From: Asaia lannensis NBRC 102526
GTDB lineage: Bacteria; Pseudomonadota; Alphaproteobacteria; Acetobacterales; Acetobacteraceae
Assembly: GCF_024054035.1 (NCBI RefSeq)
Contig: NZ_JAMXQU010000003.1
Span: 124,001-188,000 of the forward strand
DNA length: 64,000 bases
Direction of reading: 5' to 3'
Every line of letters begins with the position of its first letter. Position 1 is the first letter of the stretch. A model generated the notes under the pieces. The model had not been told where the DNA came from. It saw only the letters and a list, made by a program, of their open reading frames with translations, and searched no databases. Positions 51,313 to 61,637 of this stretch are shown one piece after another. The position numbers and the translations under genes are program-made.

Positions 51313-52467
51313 ATGATCATTTCTGCACCGACCGACTACCGCAAGGCCGCAAAGCGCGCCCTGCCCCGCTTCCTTTTCGATTACATCGATGGCGGCGCGG
51401 TCACGGAAAGCACGATGCGTGACAACCAGCGCGCACTACAGCAGATCAGATTTCGCCAGCGTGTTCTGTCCGGTGTTGGCACGCCGAGTTTTGCGACCGA
51501 AATTCTCGGGCAGCGCTGGTCGCTGCCTTTTGCCCTTGGGCCCGTTGGCGCAACCGGCATGTATGCCAGACGCGGTGAGGTCCAGGCCGCGAAAGCGGCG
51601 AAACGCGCTGGCATTCCCTATACCCTCTCGACCGTCTCGGTCTGTTCGATCGAGGAAGTCGCGCGTGACGCCGGGGGCGATCTCTGGTCACAGCTTTATG
51701 TCCTGAAAGACAGGGGCTATATGCAGAATTCGCTCGACCGGGCATGGAAGGCCGGCATGAAAACGCTGGTTTTCACGGTCGACATGCCGGTACCCGGCTC
51801 GCGCTATCGCGACCGTCATTCCGGCATGTCTGGCCCACTGGCCTCACTGCGCCAATATGCGCAGGCCATCGCCCATCCGCGCTGGGCGCTCGACGTCGGG
51901 CTGGCGGGGCGTCCTCTCTCTTTCGGCAATATCGAGGCCTATACCGGCCATCGTATGACCATGTCCGATTATATGGGCTTTATCGGCACGAACTTCGATC
52001 CTTCCATACGCTGGCAGGATCTCGAATGGATACGCGAAAGCTGGAAGGGTTCGCTGATCATCAAGGGTATTCTCGACCCTGAAGACGCACGCGATGCGCT
52101 ACGCATGGGTGCGGATGGCATCATCGTATCCAATCACGGTGGACGCCAGCTCGACGGTGCTGCCCCGACGGCCTGGGCGCTTCCGGCCATTGCAGAAGCC
52201 GTGGGCGACCGCATGACCGTGCTGGCCGACTCAGGAATACGTTCTGGGCTCGATGTCGCGCGAATGATCGCTCTGGGCGCCAAGGGCGTACTTCTCGGAC
52301 GCTCCTACATCTACGCGCTTGCAGCAGACGGAGAACGCGGTGTGCGACGCCTGATGAGCCTGATTGCCGCCGATCTCAAGGTCACCATGACCCTTATCGG
52401 TGCCAGAACGATCGAGGAAATCACACGCGACAAACTCGACGAACTGGACCGCGGCGCGCAGCGCTGA
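51313..52467 (+). CDS. lldD: FMN-dependent L-lactate dehydrogenase
   Basis: Membrane-associated enzyme that oxidises L-lactate to pyruvate and feeds electrons to quinone. It begins [20 protein letters not shown] like E. coli LldD and carries LFDYIDGGA, the [13 protein letters not shown] and [14 protein letters not shown] stretches, and the active-site His in [17 protein letters not shown] 51313 is chosen for this match and for the AGGAACGGGA site upstream; the long upstream frame overlaps pdc. With pdc it would turn L-lactate into acetaldehyde, which AAB oxidise to acetate. Length (384 residues) is normal. Confidence 0.96.
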   Translation: MIISAPTDYRKAAKRALPRFLFDYIDGGAVTESTMRDNQRALQQIRFRQRVLSGVGTPSFATEILGQRWSLPFALGPVGATGMYARRGEVQAAKAAKRAGIPYTLSTVSVCSIEEVARDAGGDLWSQLYVLKDRGYMQNSLDRAWKAGMKTLVFTVDMPVPGSRYRDRHSGMSGPLASLRQYAQAIAHPRWALDVGLAGRPLSFGNIEAYTGHRMTMSDYMGFIGTNFDPSIRWQDLEWIRESWKGSLIIKGILDPEDARDALRMGADGIIVSNHGGRQLDGAAPTAWALPAIAEAVGDRMTVLADSGIRSGLDVARMIALGAKGVLLGRSYIYALAADGERGVRRLMSLIAADLKVTMTLIGARTIEEITRDKLDELDRGAQR

Positions 52468-52550
52468 CGATCTGGCCGCCCGCGAGAGCCGAAAACGCCG
52501 CGACGTTGTTTTTACTTCAGGGAATCTTCAGCCCTGGCCGTTCCCGGCTC

Positions 52551-52582
52551 AGCCCCGTCCCTCACTGGGAGCGGGGCTTTTT
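52551..52582 (+). terminator. Rho-independent terminator of lldD
   Basis: AGCCCCG / CGGGGCT stem with further CCC/GGG pairing and a run of five Ts, about 85 bp past the lldD stop. It ends the pdc-lldD transcript before the convergent valS gene. Confidence 0.85.
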
Positions 52583-52723
52583 GTATCGGAAAATGCTTTT
52601 ACGATGGCATGATCTATGGCCAGCCCCGTACTTTCAGCTTCACGCTGCGCGGTCACTACTGAAGTCCGCCAATAACCGGGACTGGCGCCCGTTTCGAGCG
52701 CCACTCTTGGAAATGGAGCTCTC

Positions 52724-55411
52724 TCAGGCAGCAGAGAGACGGGACAGGGCGGCTTCGAGACGTGCCTTGTCGTGGCTGAAGCTGGTCAGACGGTCCCGGT
52801 TTTCCTCAACCACTTCCGGTTTGGCGCGCGCCACGAAATCGGCATTACCCAGCTTGCGCTCGACCTTCTCGATTTCCTTGGCCAGACGATCGATTTCCTT
52901 CCCGAGACGCTGGATCTCGGCCGTGATGTCGATCAGCCCTTCGAGAGGCAGAACGAGCGTGGCTTCATCGATAACGGTCAAGGCCGCCGCTTTGGGTGGC
53001 TCGCCAGCGAGAGCCGAAACCGACGCCACACGTGCCATACGTCCGATAACAGCTGCCCAGCGTTCCGCGCGCTTCAGTGTCTCGGGGGCAGCGTCACGCA
53101 GCTGCACCGGCACCATCTGTGCTGGCGGAATATTCATCTCCGAGCGGATCGTACGTATCTCCCCGATCAGACGTATGACCCAGTCCATTTCCGCTGAAGC
53201 AATCCGGGCATCCCGCGGCTCGACCGCTTCCGGCCAGGAGGATTGCGCTACGCAATCGCCATAACCGAAAGACTGCCAGAGCTCTTCGGTCACGAATGGG
53301 ATGACAGGATGCATGATTTGCAGGATCGTGCCGAGCACATGTGCGGTAACGGCACGGATTTCATCCTGCTCCGGCGTGTTTTCTGCCGCGAACGCCGGTT
53401 TCGCCAGTTCGAGGAACCAGTCGCAGAACACATTCCAGACAAAGCGATAACACGTGCCCGCATACTCGTCGAAACGATAGACATCGAGCGCGGCCTTTGC
53501 AGACGTCACAGCCTTGGCGGTTTCATCCAGAATCCAGCGTCCCAGAACGCTTTTCACGTTCGCTGGCTCGAACCCTGCTACAGGCTTGACGCCGTTCATC
53601 TCGCAGAAACGCGCAGCGTTCCAGATCTTGGTGATGAAGGTGCGATAATCCTCGACGCGCTTACGGCCGAACTTGATATCGCGCCCCGGGCCCGTCAGGG
53701 CGCAGATTGCCATGCGCGTGGCATCGGCACCGAACTCGGCCACGAGGTCGAGCGGATCGAGACCGTTGCCCTTGCTTTTGGACATTTTCTGGCCGCGCTC
53801 GTCACGTACGAGCCCATGGATCAGCACCGTGCGGAACGGAACGTCATCCATGAAATGCAGACCCATCATCATCATCCGGGCTACCCAGAAGAAAATGATG
53901 TCGAACCCGGTAACAAGCACGCTCGTGGGATAGTAGCGCGCGAGCTCGGCCGTCTTGTCGGGCCAGCCGAGCGTTGTGAAAGGCCAGAGCGCGGAGCTGA
54001 ACCACGTGTCCAGCACGTCCTCATCACGGGTCAGGCTGACATCGTCACCGAATTTCTGCCTTGCTTCAGCGAGGGCTTCTTCCTCGCTGCGTGCAACGAA
54101 AACGCTGCCTTCGGGGCCGTACCAGGCCGGAATACGATGCCCCCACCAGAGCTGACGGCTGATACACCAGGGCTGGATGTCACGCATCCAGGCAAAATAG
54201 GTGTTCTCCCACTGCTGCGGCTCGAAACGGATACGTCCCTCTTCGACGGCCTTGATGGCCGGCTGGGCGAGCGTTGCCGCGTCGCAATACCACTGCTCCG
54301 TCAGACGCGGTTCGACAATGGCACCACCACGTTCCGCGTAGGGCACCTGAAGCGTATGGGGCTCGATCTTTTCGATATGTTCGAGGCGCTCGAGTTCCTC
54401 AACGATACGCTTGCGGGCCTCGAGACGGTCCATGCCTTCAAGCGAGCGCACAAACGCAATAGATGACAGACCGTCGATATCCTGAAGCTCGTCAGCGATT
54501 TCATCCAGCCAGATCGCGGCAGACTCATCGAGAATGCTCGGCATCGGCAGATCGTGACGCTTGCCGACTTCGAAATCGTTGAAATCATGACCAGGGGTGA
54601 TCTTGACCGCACCACTGCCTTTTTCGGGGTCCGAATAGGTGTCGGCAACGATCGGGATACGGCGTCCGGTAAGGGGCAATGTGACGTATTTGCCAACGAG
54701 AGCGGTGTAGCGCTCGTCTTCCGGATGTACGGCCACGGCCATATCGCCAAGCATGGTTTCAGGCCGCGTGGTTCCTACGACGATGGTTCCGCCCCCTTCA
54801 ACCGGGTAGCGCAGATACCACATCGAACCCTTGGTCTCCTTATTCTCGACCTCGAGATCGGAGATGGCCGAGCGGAATGACGGATCCCAGTTGACCAGCC
54901 GCTTGGCGCGGAAAATCAGCCCCTGCTGATGCAGCGTGACAAACACATCGCGCACGGCATGCGACAGACCCTCGTCCATGGTGAAGCGCTCACGCTCCCA
55001 GTCCGCCGAGGCGCCCAGCGTGCGCAGCTGCTGGATGATCTGTCCGCCAGACTGCTCTTTCCAAGCCCAGACGCGCTCAAGGAATTTCTCGCGCCCCATT
55101 TCCTTGCGGCTGAGGCCTTCCTTGTCGAGCACACGCTCGACCACCATCTGCGTGGCAATGCCCGCATGGTCGGTGCCGGGCTGCCAGAGCACATTGCAGC
55201 CTTCGAGACGCTTCCAGCGGATGAGAATATCCTGAAGCACGAAATCGAGTGCGTGGCCGAAATGGAGCGTCCCCGTGACATTCGGCGGCGGGAACATGAT
55301 CGAGAACGCATCCCCGCCCTTTTCAGGATGGGCTGCAAAAAGACCGGCTGCCTCCCACTGGGCGTAAAGGCGGGTTTCACATGCCGCGGGGTCGAAGGTC
55401 TTTTCGAGCAT
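52724..55411 (-). CDS. valS: Valyl-tRNA synthetase
   Basis: Class I aminoacyl-tRNA synthetase of about 895 residues. HIGH-type motif PPNVTGTLHFGHA is near residue 45, the editing domain (with TTRPETMLGD) in the middle, and KMSKSKGNGLDP near 555; a C-terminal coiled coil (LGKEIDRLAKEIEKVERKL) binds tRNA. ATG 55411 is chosen because AGGAAG precedes it and it gives the family's MLEKTFDPAACE start; ATG 55447 and 55459 upstream would add 12 or 16 unlike residues. It is convergent with lldD. Confidence 0.97.
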   Translation of the reverse strand: MLEKTFDPAACETRLYAQWEAAGLFAAHPEKGGDAFSIMFPPPNVTGTLHFGHALDFVLQDILIRWKRLEGCNVLWQPGTDHAGIATQMVVERVLDKEGLSRKEMGREKFLERVWAWKEQSGGQIIQQLRTLGASADWERERFTMDEGLSHAVRDVFVTLHQQGLIFRAKRLVNWDPSFRSAISDLEVENKETKGSMWYLRYPVEGGGTIVVGTTRPETMLGDMAVAVHPEDERYTALVGKYVTLPLTGRRIPIVADTYSDPEKGSGAVKITPGHDFNDFEVGKRHDLPMPSILDESAAIWLDEIADELQDIDGLSSIAFVRSLEGMDRLEARKRIVEELERLEHIEKIEPHTLQVPYAERGGAIVEPRLTEQWYCDAATLAQPAIKAVEEGRIRFEPQQWENTYFAWMRDIQPWCISRQLWWGHRIPAWYGPEGSVFVARSEEEALAEARQKFGDDVSLTRDEDVLDTWFSSALWPFTTLGWPDKTAELARYYPTSVLVTGFDIIFFWVARMMMMGLHFMDDVPFRTVLIHGLVRDERGQKMSKSKGNGLDPLDLVAEFGADATRMAICALTGPGRDIKFGRKRVEDYRTFITKIWNAARFCEMNGVKPVAGFEPANVKSVLGRWILDETAKAVTSAKAALDVYRFDEYAGTCYRFVWNVFCDWFLELAKPAFAAENTPEQDEIRAVTAHVLGTILQIMHPVIPFVTEELWQSFGYGDCVAQSSWPEAVEPRDARIASAEMDWVIRLIGEIRTIRSEMNIPPAQMVPVQLRDAAPETLKRAERWAAVIGRMARVASVSALAGEPPKAAALTVIDEATLVLPLEGLIDITAEIQRLGKEIDRLAKEIEKVERKLGNADFVARAKPEVVEENRDRLTSFSHDKARLEAALSRLSAA

Positions 55412-55680
55412 CGTCTTCCTGTCACCTGTCTTGTCATGCCACGGCATGAAATGGCCCACGGCATGGATCTGTCTGTCTTTGGCTTCCTTTACCGTTTCCG
55501 GTGAGCGCCGCCAAATCCTGCTTCATCGCGAAACATCGACAGGAATGCCCGGCCTGTCCGCAAACCTAGAGAACTGGTGTGAGCGAACCGGCAGGATCGC
55601 TCAGGGCCAGACAGAAATGCGCCGGTTCGGCAAGCGGGGCTCGGATCCGCCATCCCTAGAACCCGGCGCGCGCACAACAA

Positions 55681-57150
55681 TCAGCGACCGGGCTGGTTGA
55701 CCGCGTAATCGTTGATCCCCCACAGACGGTCTTTGACCGCTTTGTAATAGGCTTTCTCGTCATATAGCGGCACATCGAGCTTCAGATCGGCGGCTGTCAG
55801 ACGCCCCATGGCCGCAGCGACCGCATAGGAGGCCTGAACGAGGCCACTCAGATTCTGCACCAGGGCTGTCTGGGCCTGGAGCAGGGTCTGCTGCTGCTGG
55901 AGAACTTCAAGTGTGGAGCTCGTTCCAACAATGGCCTGACGTTCGACACCGTCGAGTGCGATCACGTTGGCTGCGATAGCGGTGCGGTTGCTGGTAATCG
56001 AATCGTTATAGGAGCGGAGTTGCTGCCAGTTTGCCGATGCCGTCTGGGCTGCCGATCGACGGGCAATATCAGTGCCACGCCTTGCAGCAAGATATTGCTG
56101 ACGGGCCTGACGAACAGCGGCGTATTCAGAACCACCCTGATAGATCGGCACATTGAAATTGATCATGCCGTATTTGTTATCCGTCACCATTTTACCGTAA
56201 CCCTGGTTCTTGATGTAGGAATAACCGAGGGTGGCGGAAATTTTGGGAAGAATTGCCGCGATCTGTACAGAAAAATTGTCTTTCTGCTGAGCTTCGGTGA
56301 ACAGCGCGCTGATGATGGACGGGTTATTCCGCATCGCCTCCGCCACCGCATCTTTCTCTGCTTTTACCGGCAGGGCCAAAGGCTGAGGAGCCACAAGGTT
56401 CGGAGCTGGAGGCACCCCGACAACCTGCAAATAGGTTGCCTGTGCAGCACGCAACGTGCCCTCACCCTGCTGTCGTGCGGCTTTGGCGCTGGCCAGAGCT
56501 GCCTGCGCCTGCGCGACGTCCGTTCGGGTGATTTCCCCCTGCTGGAATCGGTCCTGCGTTGCCTTGAGCTGTTCTTCCAGAACATGTTCGTTATTCATAT
56601 TGATCTGCAAAAGCTGCTCGCTTCGCACAACGCCGAGATACGCGTTGACGACATCGGTGAAGACCTGTTGTTCAGTCTCGATGAGCTGAGCACGCTCTGC
56701 CATGACAGCATTGACAGCCTGATGCGTCTGAGCCGTCGTCTTGCCACCTGTGTAGAGATTCTCGTTGATCGTTACACCACCCTGATACCCAGGCGTGGAG
56801 TAAGAGCGGCTATAGGCAGGAGTACCGAAATTCGATCCCGGTTCCGGCCCCTGCGCGCCATAGGCATTTATACCCTTATAATAGGTCAGCGCAGCTTGTC
56901 CCTGGATCTGCGGGCGCCAACCAGCGAGCGCTGAGGGGACCTGCTCATCAACGGCACGCAGCTTTGCCCGCTCCTGCTGAAGCGTGGGGTTGGTCAGATA
57001 AGCCGTTGCCAAAGCTTCTTGCAGGGTGTGGGGGATGAACTCAGGAGATCCCTTCCCGTCATATGTCTGAGCAAGAACAGTCGTACTTTTCAGAAGGACG
57101 ATCAGACCCACACTGAAAGAAGTATAGGTTTTGATGTGATCCGATTTCAT
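55681..57150 (-). CDS. TolC-family outer-membrane efflux protein
   Basis: A 489-residue outer-membrane channel protein. An N-terminal signal-like hydrophobic stretch (SFSVGLIVLLKSTTVLAQ) precedes two TolC/OEP repeats rich in long helices (VYLQ-free coiled coils with DVVNAYLGVVRSEQLLQ and TRTDVAQAQAALASAKA) and LQQQQTLLQAQTALVQNLSG near the end. Such trimers span the outer membrane and periplasm for type I secretion or RND/MFS efflux. No membrane-fusion or pump gene is adjacent, so the partner is encoded elsewhere. Confidence 0.92.
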   Translation of the reverse strand: MKSDHIKTYTSFSVGLIVLLKSTTVLAQTYDGKGSPEFIPHTLQEALATAYLTNPTLQQERAKLRAVDEQVPSALAGWRPQIQGQAALTYYKGINAYGAQGPEPGSNFGTPAYSRSYSTPGYQGGVTINENLYTGGKTTAQTHQAVNAVMAERAQLIETEQQVFTDVVNAYLGVVRSEQLLQINMNNEHVLEEQLKATQDRFQQGEITRTDVAQAQAALASAKAARQQGEGTLRAAQATYLQVVGVPPAPNLVAPQPLALPVKAEKDAVAEAMRNNPSIISALFTEAQQKDNFSVQIAAILPKISATLGYSYIKNQGYGKMVTDNKYGMINFNVPIYQGGSEYAAVRQARQQYLAARRGTDIARRSAAQTASANWQQLRSYNDSITSNRTAIAANVIALDGVERQAIVGTSSTLEVLQQQQTLLQAQTALVQNLSGLVQASYAVAAAMGRLTAADLKLDVPLYDEKAYYKAVKDRLWGINDYAVNQPGR

Positions 57151-57299
57151 GGATGCCCTTTCGAATGACGACGGCGCTGCGAAGACATGATGGCTTTTCT
57201 TTATGGGACCGGTTTCAGACGTCCCTTGAAGTCCCTATGCCATATTTACCGCCAGCGCGAAATTTCTTCTTATTTCTGAATTTTGACGCAGTTCCCCAC

Positions 57300-57328
57300 T
57301 TGACCCCGAGGCCATAGAAAGAGATATA
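57300..57328 (+). promoter_or_regulatory. Candidate promoter of tRNA-Cys
   Basis: TTGACC (57300-57305), 17-bp spacer and GATATA (57323-57328), ending 15 bp before the mature tRNA. Both the hexamers and the spacing suit a sigma-70-type promoter. Confidence 0.55.
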
Positions 57329-57343
57329 GCCCACACACCAGCC

Positions 57344-57417
57344 GGTCCGGTGGCAGAATGGTGATGCAGCGGACTGCAAATCCGCGTACGTGGGTTCGAT
57401 TCCCGCCCGGACCTCCA
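57344..57417 (+). tRNA. tRNA-Cys (GCA)
   Basis: A full cloverleaf can be folded: acceptor GGTCCGG / CCGGACC, anticodon arm GCGGA-CTGCAAA-TCCGC with anticodon GCA, T arm with GGTTCGATTCC, discriminator T and an encoded CCA. It has its own candidate promoter and is a single tRNA gene. Confidence 0.96.
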
Positions 57418-58163
57418 TACCCCCCAAAATCCGTTCTATGAGTTCTATCCTCTCGATAGCCCATGGCTAAGGCAGCGTCTCTGCGAACAAGCTTCTGGAT
57501 TGCTGCGATATCCAGATCAGGCACGAAGCCCTGCTCTCACGATATGCATCATGTTTGCAAAAAACGCCTTGTCGATCCGATTGGCTCAGCCAGCTAACCA
57601 AGGCCTGCTTCAATCAAAAAGAAGTATATTGTAAATAGATAGGTAATACCAAAAAGAATGCTTTCCATGATTAACGAAAGCATTCGCGGCCGGGCGATAT
57701 CCTGATTTCGTCAGTGATACGGCTGACGTGCCTCGCCTCGCGGCAAAACGTTTAGGATGATAACTAGCGCTCGCACCGCGTCTTTCCCGACAATCCTATG
57801 GCTGCCACAGGAGACGATAGCTGCGGACTTATGAAAATAATCCCGCTGCTACAGGAGATATTTTAAGTATTTTCTGATTGCTTGCTTGATGATCACATTC
57901 GACGCAAATTTAAATCCGTCAGGCACTGGATATAAAGCCGCAGAAAACCAGTCATCCCGGATAGTCAAGACGCTCCCGAAAACGCAAGGTCATGCTCGGA
58001 GAAGTGTCTGCCCATTGTGTGATCATTCAATGATTGTCGCAAGGATGAGTGTATCCCGACACACGCGCAACTAACAGCACGATCGAAAGGAATTCTGGCC
58101 ATCAACGTTTGGGCATATCAACACCCAACAATGCACGACAGACAATAGGATAGACGGGAAAAA
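57418..58163. other. Gene-poor region between tRNA-Cys and tRNA-Ser
   Basis: These 746 bp hold no convincing gene. The stretch around 57610-57690 and 57830-57960 is AT-rich compared with the neighbours. A perfect 10-bp inverted repeat GAATGCTTTC / GAAAGCATTC with a ten-base loop lies at 57656-57685. No copy of the 3' end of either tRNA, integrase or transposase fragment was seen. A 62-residue frame at 57886-58074 lacks a ribosome site. Confidence 0.5.
57656..57685. repeat. Perfect 10-bp inverted repeat in gene-poor region
   Basis: GAATGCTTTC, ten-base loop, GAAAGCATTC. It has no T-run and no adjacent gene end, so it is not an ordinary terminator; it may be a protein-binding site or part of a small RNA. 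Confidence 0.5.
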
Positions 58164-58256
58164 TGGCGGAGGGGATGGGATTCGAACCCACGGTACGGCT
58201 TGACACCGTACAACGGTTTAGCAAACCGCCGCCTTCAGCCTCTCGGCCACCCCTCC
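58164..58256 (-). tRNA. tRNA-Ser (GCU)
   Basis: On the minus strand a long-variable-arm tRNA folds with acceptor GGAGGGG / CCCCTCC, D-arm start GGCCGAGAGGCTGAAGG, anticodon loop TTGCTAA (anticodon GCT), a variable-arm stem GTACGGT/ACCGTAC type and T arm GGTTCGAATCC; discriminator G and CCA are encoded. A run of Ts follows directly. It lies downstream of gatB on the same strand. Confidence 0.96.
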
Positions 58257-58295
58257 GCCTAGAGGGACGCAGTTTTCACGGCGTTTGCAGAACTG

Positions 58296-58324
58296 CTTCT
58301 AGGGGGATTTGCGGCTTGCGTCAA
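58296..58324 (-). promoter_or_regulatory. Candidate promoter of tRNA-Ser
   Basis: On the minus strand TTGACG (58319-58324), 17-bp spacer, TAGAAG (58296-58301), about 40 bp before the tRNA and just after the gatB stop. The -35 is strong, the -10 moderate. It suggests separate transcription from gatCAB. Confidence 0.5.
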
Positions 58325-58343
58325 ACCCCCCTCGTGCAGATTT

Positions 58344-59801
58344 TTACTCTGCCAGAAGTTTCTGCAGCAACTCGTTGACCATGGCAGGATTGGCCTTGCC
58401 TTTCATGGCCTTCATGGTCTGCCCCACAAAGAACCCGAACAGCTTGTCCTTGCCGCTCTTGTATTCGGCAAGCTTGTCCGCGTGGGTCTGAAGAATGCCC
58501 CGAATCTCGGCTTCGATGGCGCCCGTGTCGGTCACCTGCCGCAATCCCTTGCGCTCCACGATCGCCGAGGCCGATTCACCGGTCTCGAACATGTCTTCGA
58601 GCACTTCCTTCGCGATTTTGCCGTTGATTGTCGAATCGGAAATCAGCGCCAGAAGCTCACGCAAGCCGTCAGCCTTGACGGGGCTTGTCTCGATGCTCGC
58701 ACCGGTGCGGTTCAGGGCACCGAAGAAGTCACCAAGCATCCAGTTCACGGCAAGACGGGCATCGCTGCCCTGTGCGACCGTTTCATAGAAATCGGCAATA
58801 GCCTGCTCAGCTGCAAGCACACCCGATTCATAGCGCGAAACGCCGTAGGTCTTTTCCAGACGCTCGCGCTTGGCTTCGGGGAGTTCCGGCAAGGCAGCCT
58901 TGAGACCATCAACCCAGTCCTGTTCGATCAGAAGCGGCAGCAGATCGGGATCGGGGAAGTAGCGATAGTCATGCGCATCTTCCTTCGAACGCAGTGAGCG
59001 CGTTTCGCCGCGAACATGATCGAGAAGACGCGTTTCCTGATCGACCGTACCGCCGGACTCCCAGATCTCGACCTGACGCTGTGCCTCGATCTCGATAGCC
59101 TGCATGACATAGCGGATCGAGTTGACGTTCTTGATTTCGCAACGCGTGCGATACTCTTCACCCGCCTTGCGCACCGAAACGTTCACGTCGGCACGCATCG
59201 AGCCTTCTTCCATGTTTCCGTCACAGGTACCGAGATAGCGCAGGATCTGACGCAGTTTGCGCAGATAGGCGCCAGCCTCTTCGGGCGAGCGGATATCGGG
59301 CTCGCTTACGATTTCCATCAACGCAACGCCGGAACGATTCAGGTCGATGAAGGAACGGGTGGGATCCTGATCGTGCATCGACTTGCCCGCATCCTGCTCA
59401 AGATGCAGACGCGTAACACCGATATGGCGCACAGTGCCATCGGCCAGCTCGATCTCGACCTTACCCTCACCGACGATGGGATGAGCGAACTGGCTGATCT
59501 GATATCCCTGAGGAAGATCGGCATAGAAATAATTCTTGCGATCGAACCGGCTCATCAGATTGATCTGTGCGTTAAGGCCCAGACCCGTGCGCACCGCCTG
59601 CGCCACGCATTCGCGGTTGAGAACCGGCAGCATGCCGGGGAAGCCAGCGTCGATCAGGCTCACATGCGTATTCGGCTCACCACCGTACGAGGCTGAAGCG
59701 CCTGAAAACAGCTTGGCGTTGCTGATGACCTGCGCGTGGACTTCAAGACCTACAACGATTTCCCAGGCACCCGTTGTGCCTTCGATACGATAGCTGCTCA
59801 T
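58344..59801 (-). CDS. gatB: Asp-tRNA(Asn)/Glu-tRNA(Gln) amidotransferase subunit B
   Basis: Kinase/tRNA-binding subunit of the GatCAB complex that makes Gln-tRNA(Gln) and/or Asn-tRNA(Asn) from the misacylated forms. It has VGLEVHAQV at the start, [19 protein letters not shown], the RADVNVS segment and the C-terminal YqeY-like tail. Length is 485 residues. Its start overlaps the end of gatA by 4 bp (ATGA). Confidence 0.97.
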   Translation of the reverse strand: MSSYRIEGTTGAWEIVVGLEVHAQVISNAKLFSGASASYGGEPNTHVSLIDAGFPGMLPVLNRECVAQAVRTGLGLNAQINLMSRFDRKNYFYADLPQGYQISQFAHPIVGEGKVEIELADGTVRHIGVTRLHLEQDAGKSMHDQDPTRSFIDLNRSGVALMEIVSEPDIRSPEEAGAYLRKLRQILRYLGTCDGNMEEGSMRADVNVSVRKAGEEYRTRCEIKNVNSIRYVMQAIEIEAQRQVEIWESGGTVDQETRLLDHVRGETRSLRSKEDAHDYRYFPDPDLLPLLIEQDWVDGLKAALPELPEAKRERLEKTYGVSRYESGVLAAEQAIADFYETVAQGSDARLAVNWMLGDFFGALNRTGASIETSPVKADGLRELLALISDSTINGKIAKEVLEDMFETGESASAIVERKGLRQVTDTGAIEAEIRGILQTHADKLAEYKSGKDKLFGFFVGQTMKAMKGKANPAMVNELLQKLLAE

Positions 59802-61276
59802 GCGATCGCTCCCGCATGCAGGGCAGGCCTGTGCGTAAAGCCTGCTGCCTTTTCCATAACGCGTCCTGCGGCGAACAGCGTCTCTTCCTCGAAATAGCGG
59901 CCGATCAGCTGCAGGCCGAGCGGCAGACCGTCATGGTCGAGCCCCGCAGGCAGGGAAAGCGCCGGTACGCCCGCCATGCTGGCCGGCACGGTGAAGATAT
60001 CGTTCAGATAGATCTGCACCGGATCGGTGGGACGCTCCGACTGGGCAAACGCCGCAGAAGGTGCAGTCGGCGTCAACAGCACGTCCACGTTCTCGAACGC
60101 ATTAAGGAAGTCGCGCTGGATCAGCGTACGTACCTTCTGCGCACGCAGATAATAGGCATCGTAATAGCCCGAAGAGAGCACATAGGTGCCCATCATGATG
60201 CGGCGACGCACTTCCTCACCGAACCCGGCATGACGCGTCGCTTCATAGAGTTCATCGAGAGTCGGCGCTTCGACGCGCTCACCGAAACGCACACCATCAT
60301 ACCGTGCAAGGTTGGACGATGCCTCGGCCAGCGCCACGATATAATAGGTCGGCAAGCCGTATTTCGTGTGAGGCAGCGATACATCGACAATTTCCGCGCC
60401 GGCATCGCGCAGCCAGGCGATACCCTGATCCCACAAGGCAGCAATATCGGCAGGCAGGGTATCGGGGCGATACTCGCGGGGAATACCCACTTTCAGCCCC
60501 TTCACGCCGCGCTCCAGAGACTCCTCATAGCGTGGCACCGGACGATCGACAGAGGTGCTGTCCTTCGCGTCGAAGCTTGCCATGGATTCAAGCAGGATCG
60601 CGCAATCTTCCATCGTGCGCGCCATCGGCCCTGCCTGATCGAGCGAGCTTGCAAAGGCAATGGTGCCAAAGCGCGAACAACGCCCATAGGTCGGCTTGAT
60701 GCCGGTAATACCGCAGAAGGCAGCAGGCTGACGGATGGAGCCTCCGGTGTCGGTACCAGTCGTTCCGAGCGCCAGACCGGCGGCTACAGCCGCAGCGGAT
60801 CCGCCCGAAGAGCCACCGGGCACGAGCTTGACGTCCGAGCCGTTGCGACGCCACGGGTTTGTCACCGCTCCGAACGCCGACGTCATGTTGGTCGAGCCCA
60901 TTGCGAATTCGTCGAGATTGGTCTTGCCGAGGAAAATCGCCCCATCGGCCAACAGATTGGACGTCACCGTGCTCTCATAAGGCGGCACGAAGTTGCGCAG
61001 GATATTGCTCGACGCTGTGGTGCGCACACCATTGGTGCAGAACAGATCCTTGATGCCCAGAGGCAGCCCGCACAGAGCGGGGGCTTCGCCGGTCGCCAGC
61101 AGGGCATCTGCAGCGCGGGCCGAGGCGCGGGCCTGATCCGCCGTAACCGTCACGAAGCTGTTGATCTCGCTGTCGAGCCTGCCGATAGCCGCAAGGAAAT
61201 GATCGGTCAGTTCGACGGCCGACAGACGGCGCTCCCTGAGGGCCTTTCGCGCTGAGGCGAGGGTCAGATCATGCAT
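59798..61276 (-). CDS. gatA: Asp-tRNA(Asn)/Glu-tRNA(Gln) amidotransferase subunit A
   Basis: Amidase subunit that frees ammonia from glutamine. The Ser-cisSer-Lys triad lies in [10 protein letters not shown] (Lys), [15 protein letters not shown] and [15 protein letters not shown] (Ser residues), as in all amidase-signature enzymes. Length is 492 residues. Its ATG overlaps the gatC stop by 1 bp (TAATG), and its stop overlaps gatB. Confidence 0.97.
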   Translation of the reverse strand: MHDLTLASARKALRERRLSAVELTDHFLAAIGRLDSEINSFVTVTADQARASARAADALLATGEAPALCGLPLGIKDLFCTNGVRTTASSNILRNFVPPYESTVTSNLLADGAIFLGKTNLDEFAMGSTNMTSAFGAVTNPWRRNGSDVKLVPGGSSGGSAAAVAAGLALGTTGTDTGGSIRQPAAFCGITGIKPTYGRCSRFGTIAFASSLDQAGPMARTMEDCAILLESMASFDAKDSTSVDRPVPRYEESLERGVKGLKVGIPREYRPDTLPADIAALWDQGIAWLRDAGAEIVDVSLPHTKYGLPTYYIVALAEASSNLARYDGVRFGERVEAPTLDELYEATRHAGFGEEVRRRIMMGTYVLSSGYYDAYYLRAQKVRTLIQRDFLNAFENVDVLLTPTAPSAAFAQSERPTDPVQIYLNDIFTVPASMAGVPALSLPAGLDHDGLPLGLQLIGRYFEEETLFAAGRVMEKAAGFTHRPALHAGAIA

Positions 61277-61563
61277 TACTCAACAACCTTGGGCACAGTG
61301 AAATAAGGACCGACACGGTCGGGTGCGTTTGACAGAACGGCATCACGCTTGTCGCCGTCGGTCACCACATCGTCACGCAGGCGCGGCGTGGCCAGTCCCG
61401 TACCGATCATGGGCGGCACGTCGCTGATATCGACCTCGTTCAGCTGCTCCACCCAGCCCAGAATACCACTGAGCTCCTGGCGCATGGCCTCGCATTCCTG
61501 GTCACTCAGGCCAATTCTGGCCAGTTTTGCTATGCGCCTGACCGTGCGCGTTTCCAACGACAT
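61276..61563 (-). CDS. gatC: Asp-tRNA(Asn)/Glu-tRNA(Gln) amidotransferase subunit C
   Basis: A 95-residue linker subunit that holds GatA and GatB together. It starts [20 protein letters not shown] and contains the family's helical segment with [15 protein letters not shown] and the end [15 protein letters not shown] 61563 is chosen; an in-frame upstream start at 61626 would add 21 unlike residues and approach ruvX. It is the first gene of gatCAB and diverges from ruvX with 74 bp between. Confidence 0.95.
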   Translation of the reverse strand: MSLETRTVRRIAKLARIGLSDQECEAMRQELSGILGWVEQLNEVDISDVPPMIGTGLATPRLRDDVVTDGDKRDAVLSNAPDRVGPYFTVPKVVE

Positions 61564-61637
61564 AAAGGATCGACTTTCCTGAAAGTGAGCGGATAATCCC
61601 GAAGGTCCAGAATTTCGCGAGATCATAACGCTTTCCC

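Noticed and set aside
57886-58074. 62-residue frame with a CPLCDHS motif
   Set aside because: No ribosome site precedes it, composition changes along its length, and no family is recognised; it sits in a gene-poor stretch.
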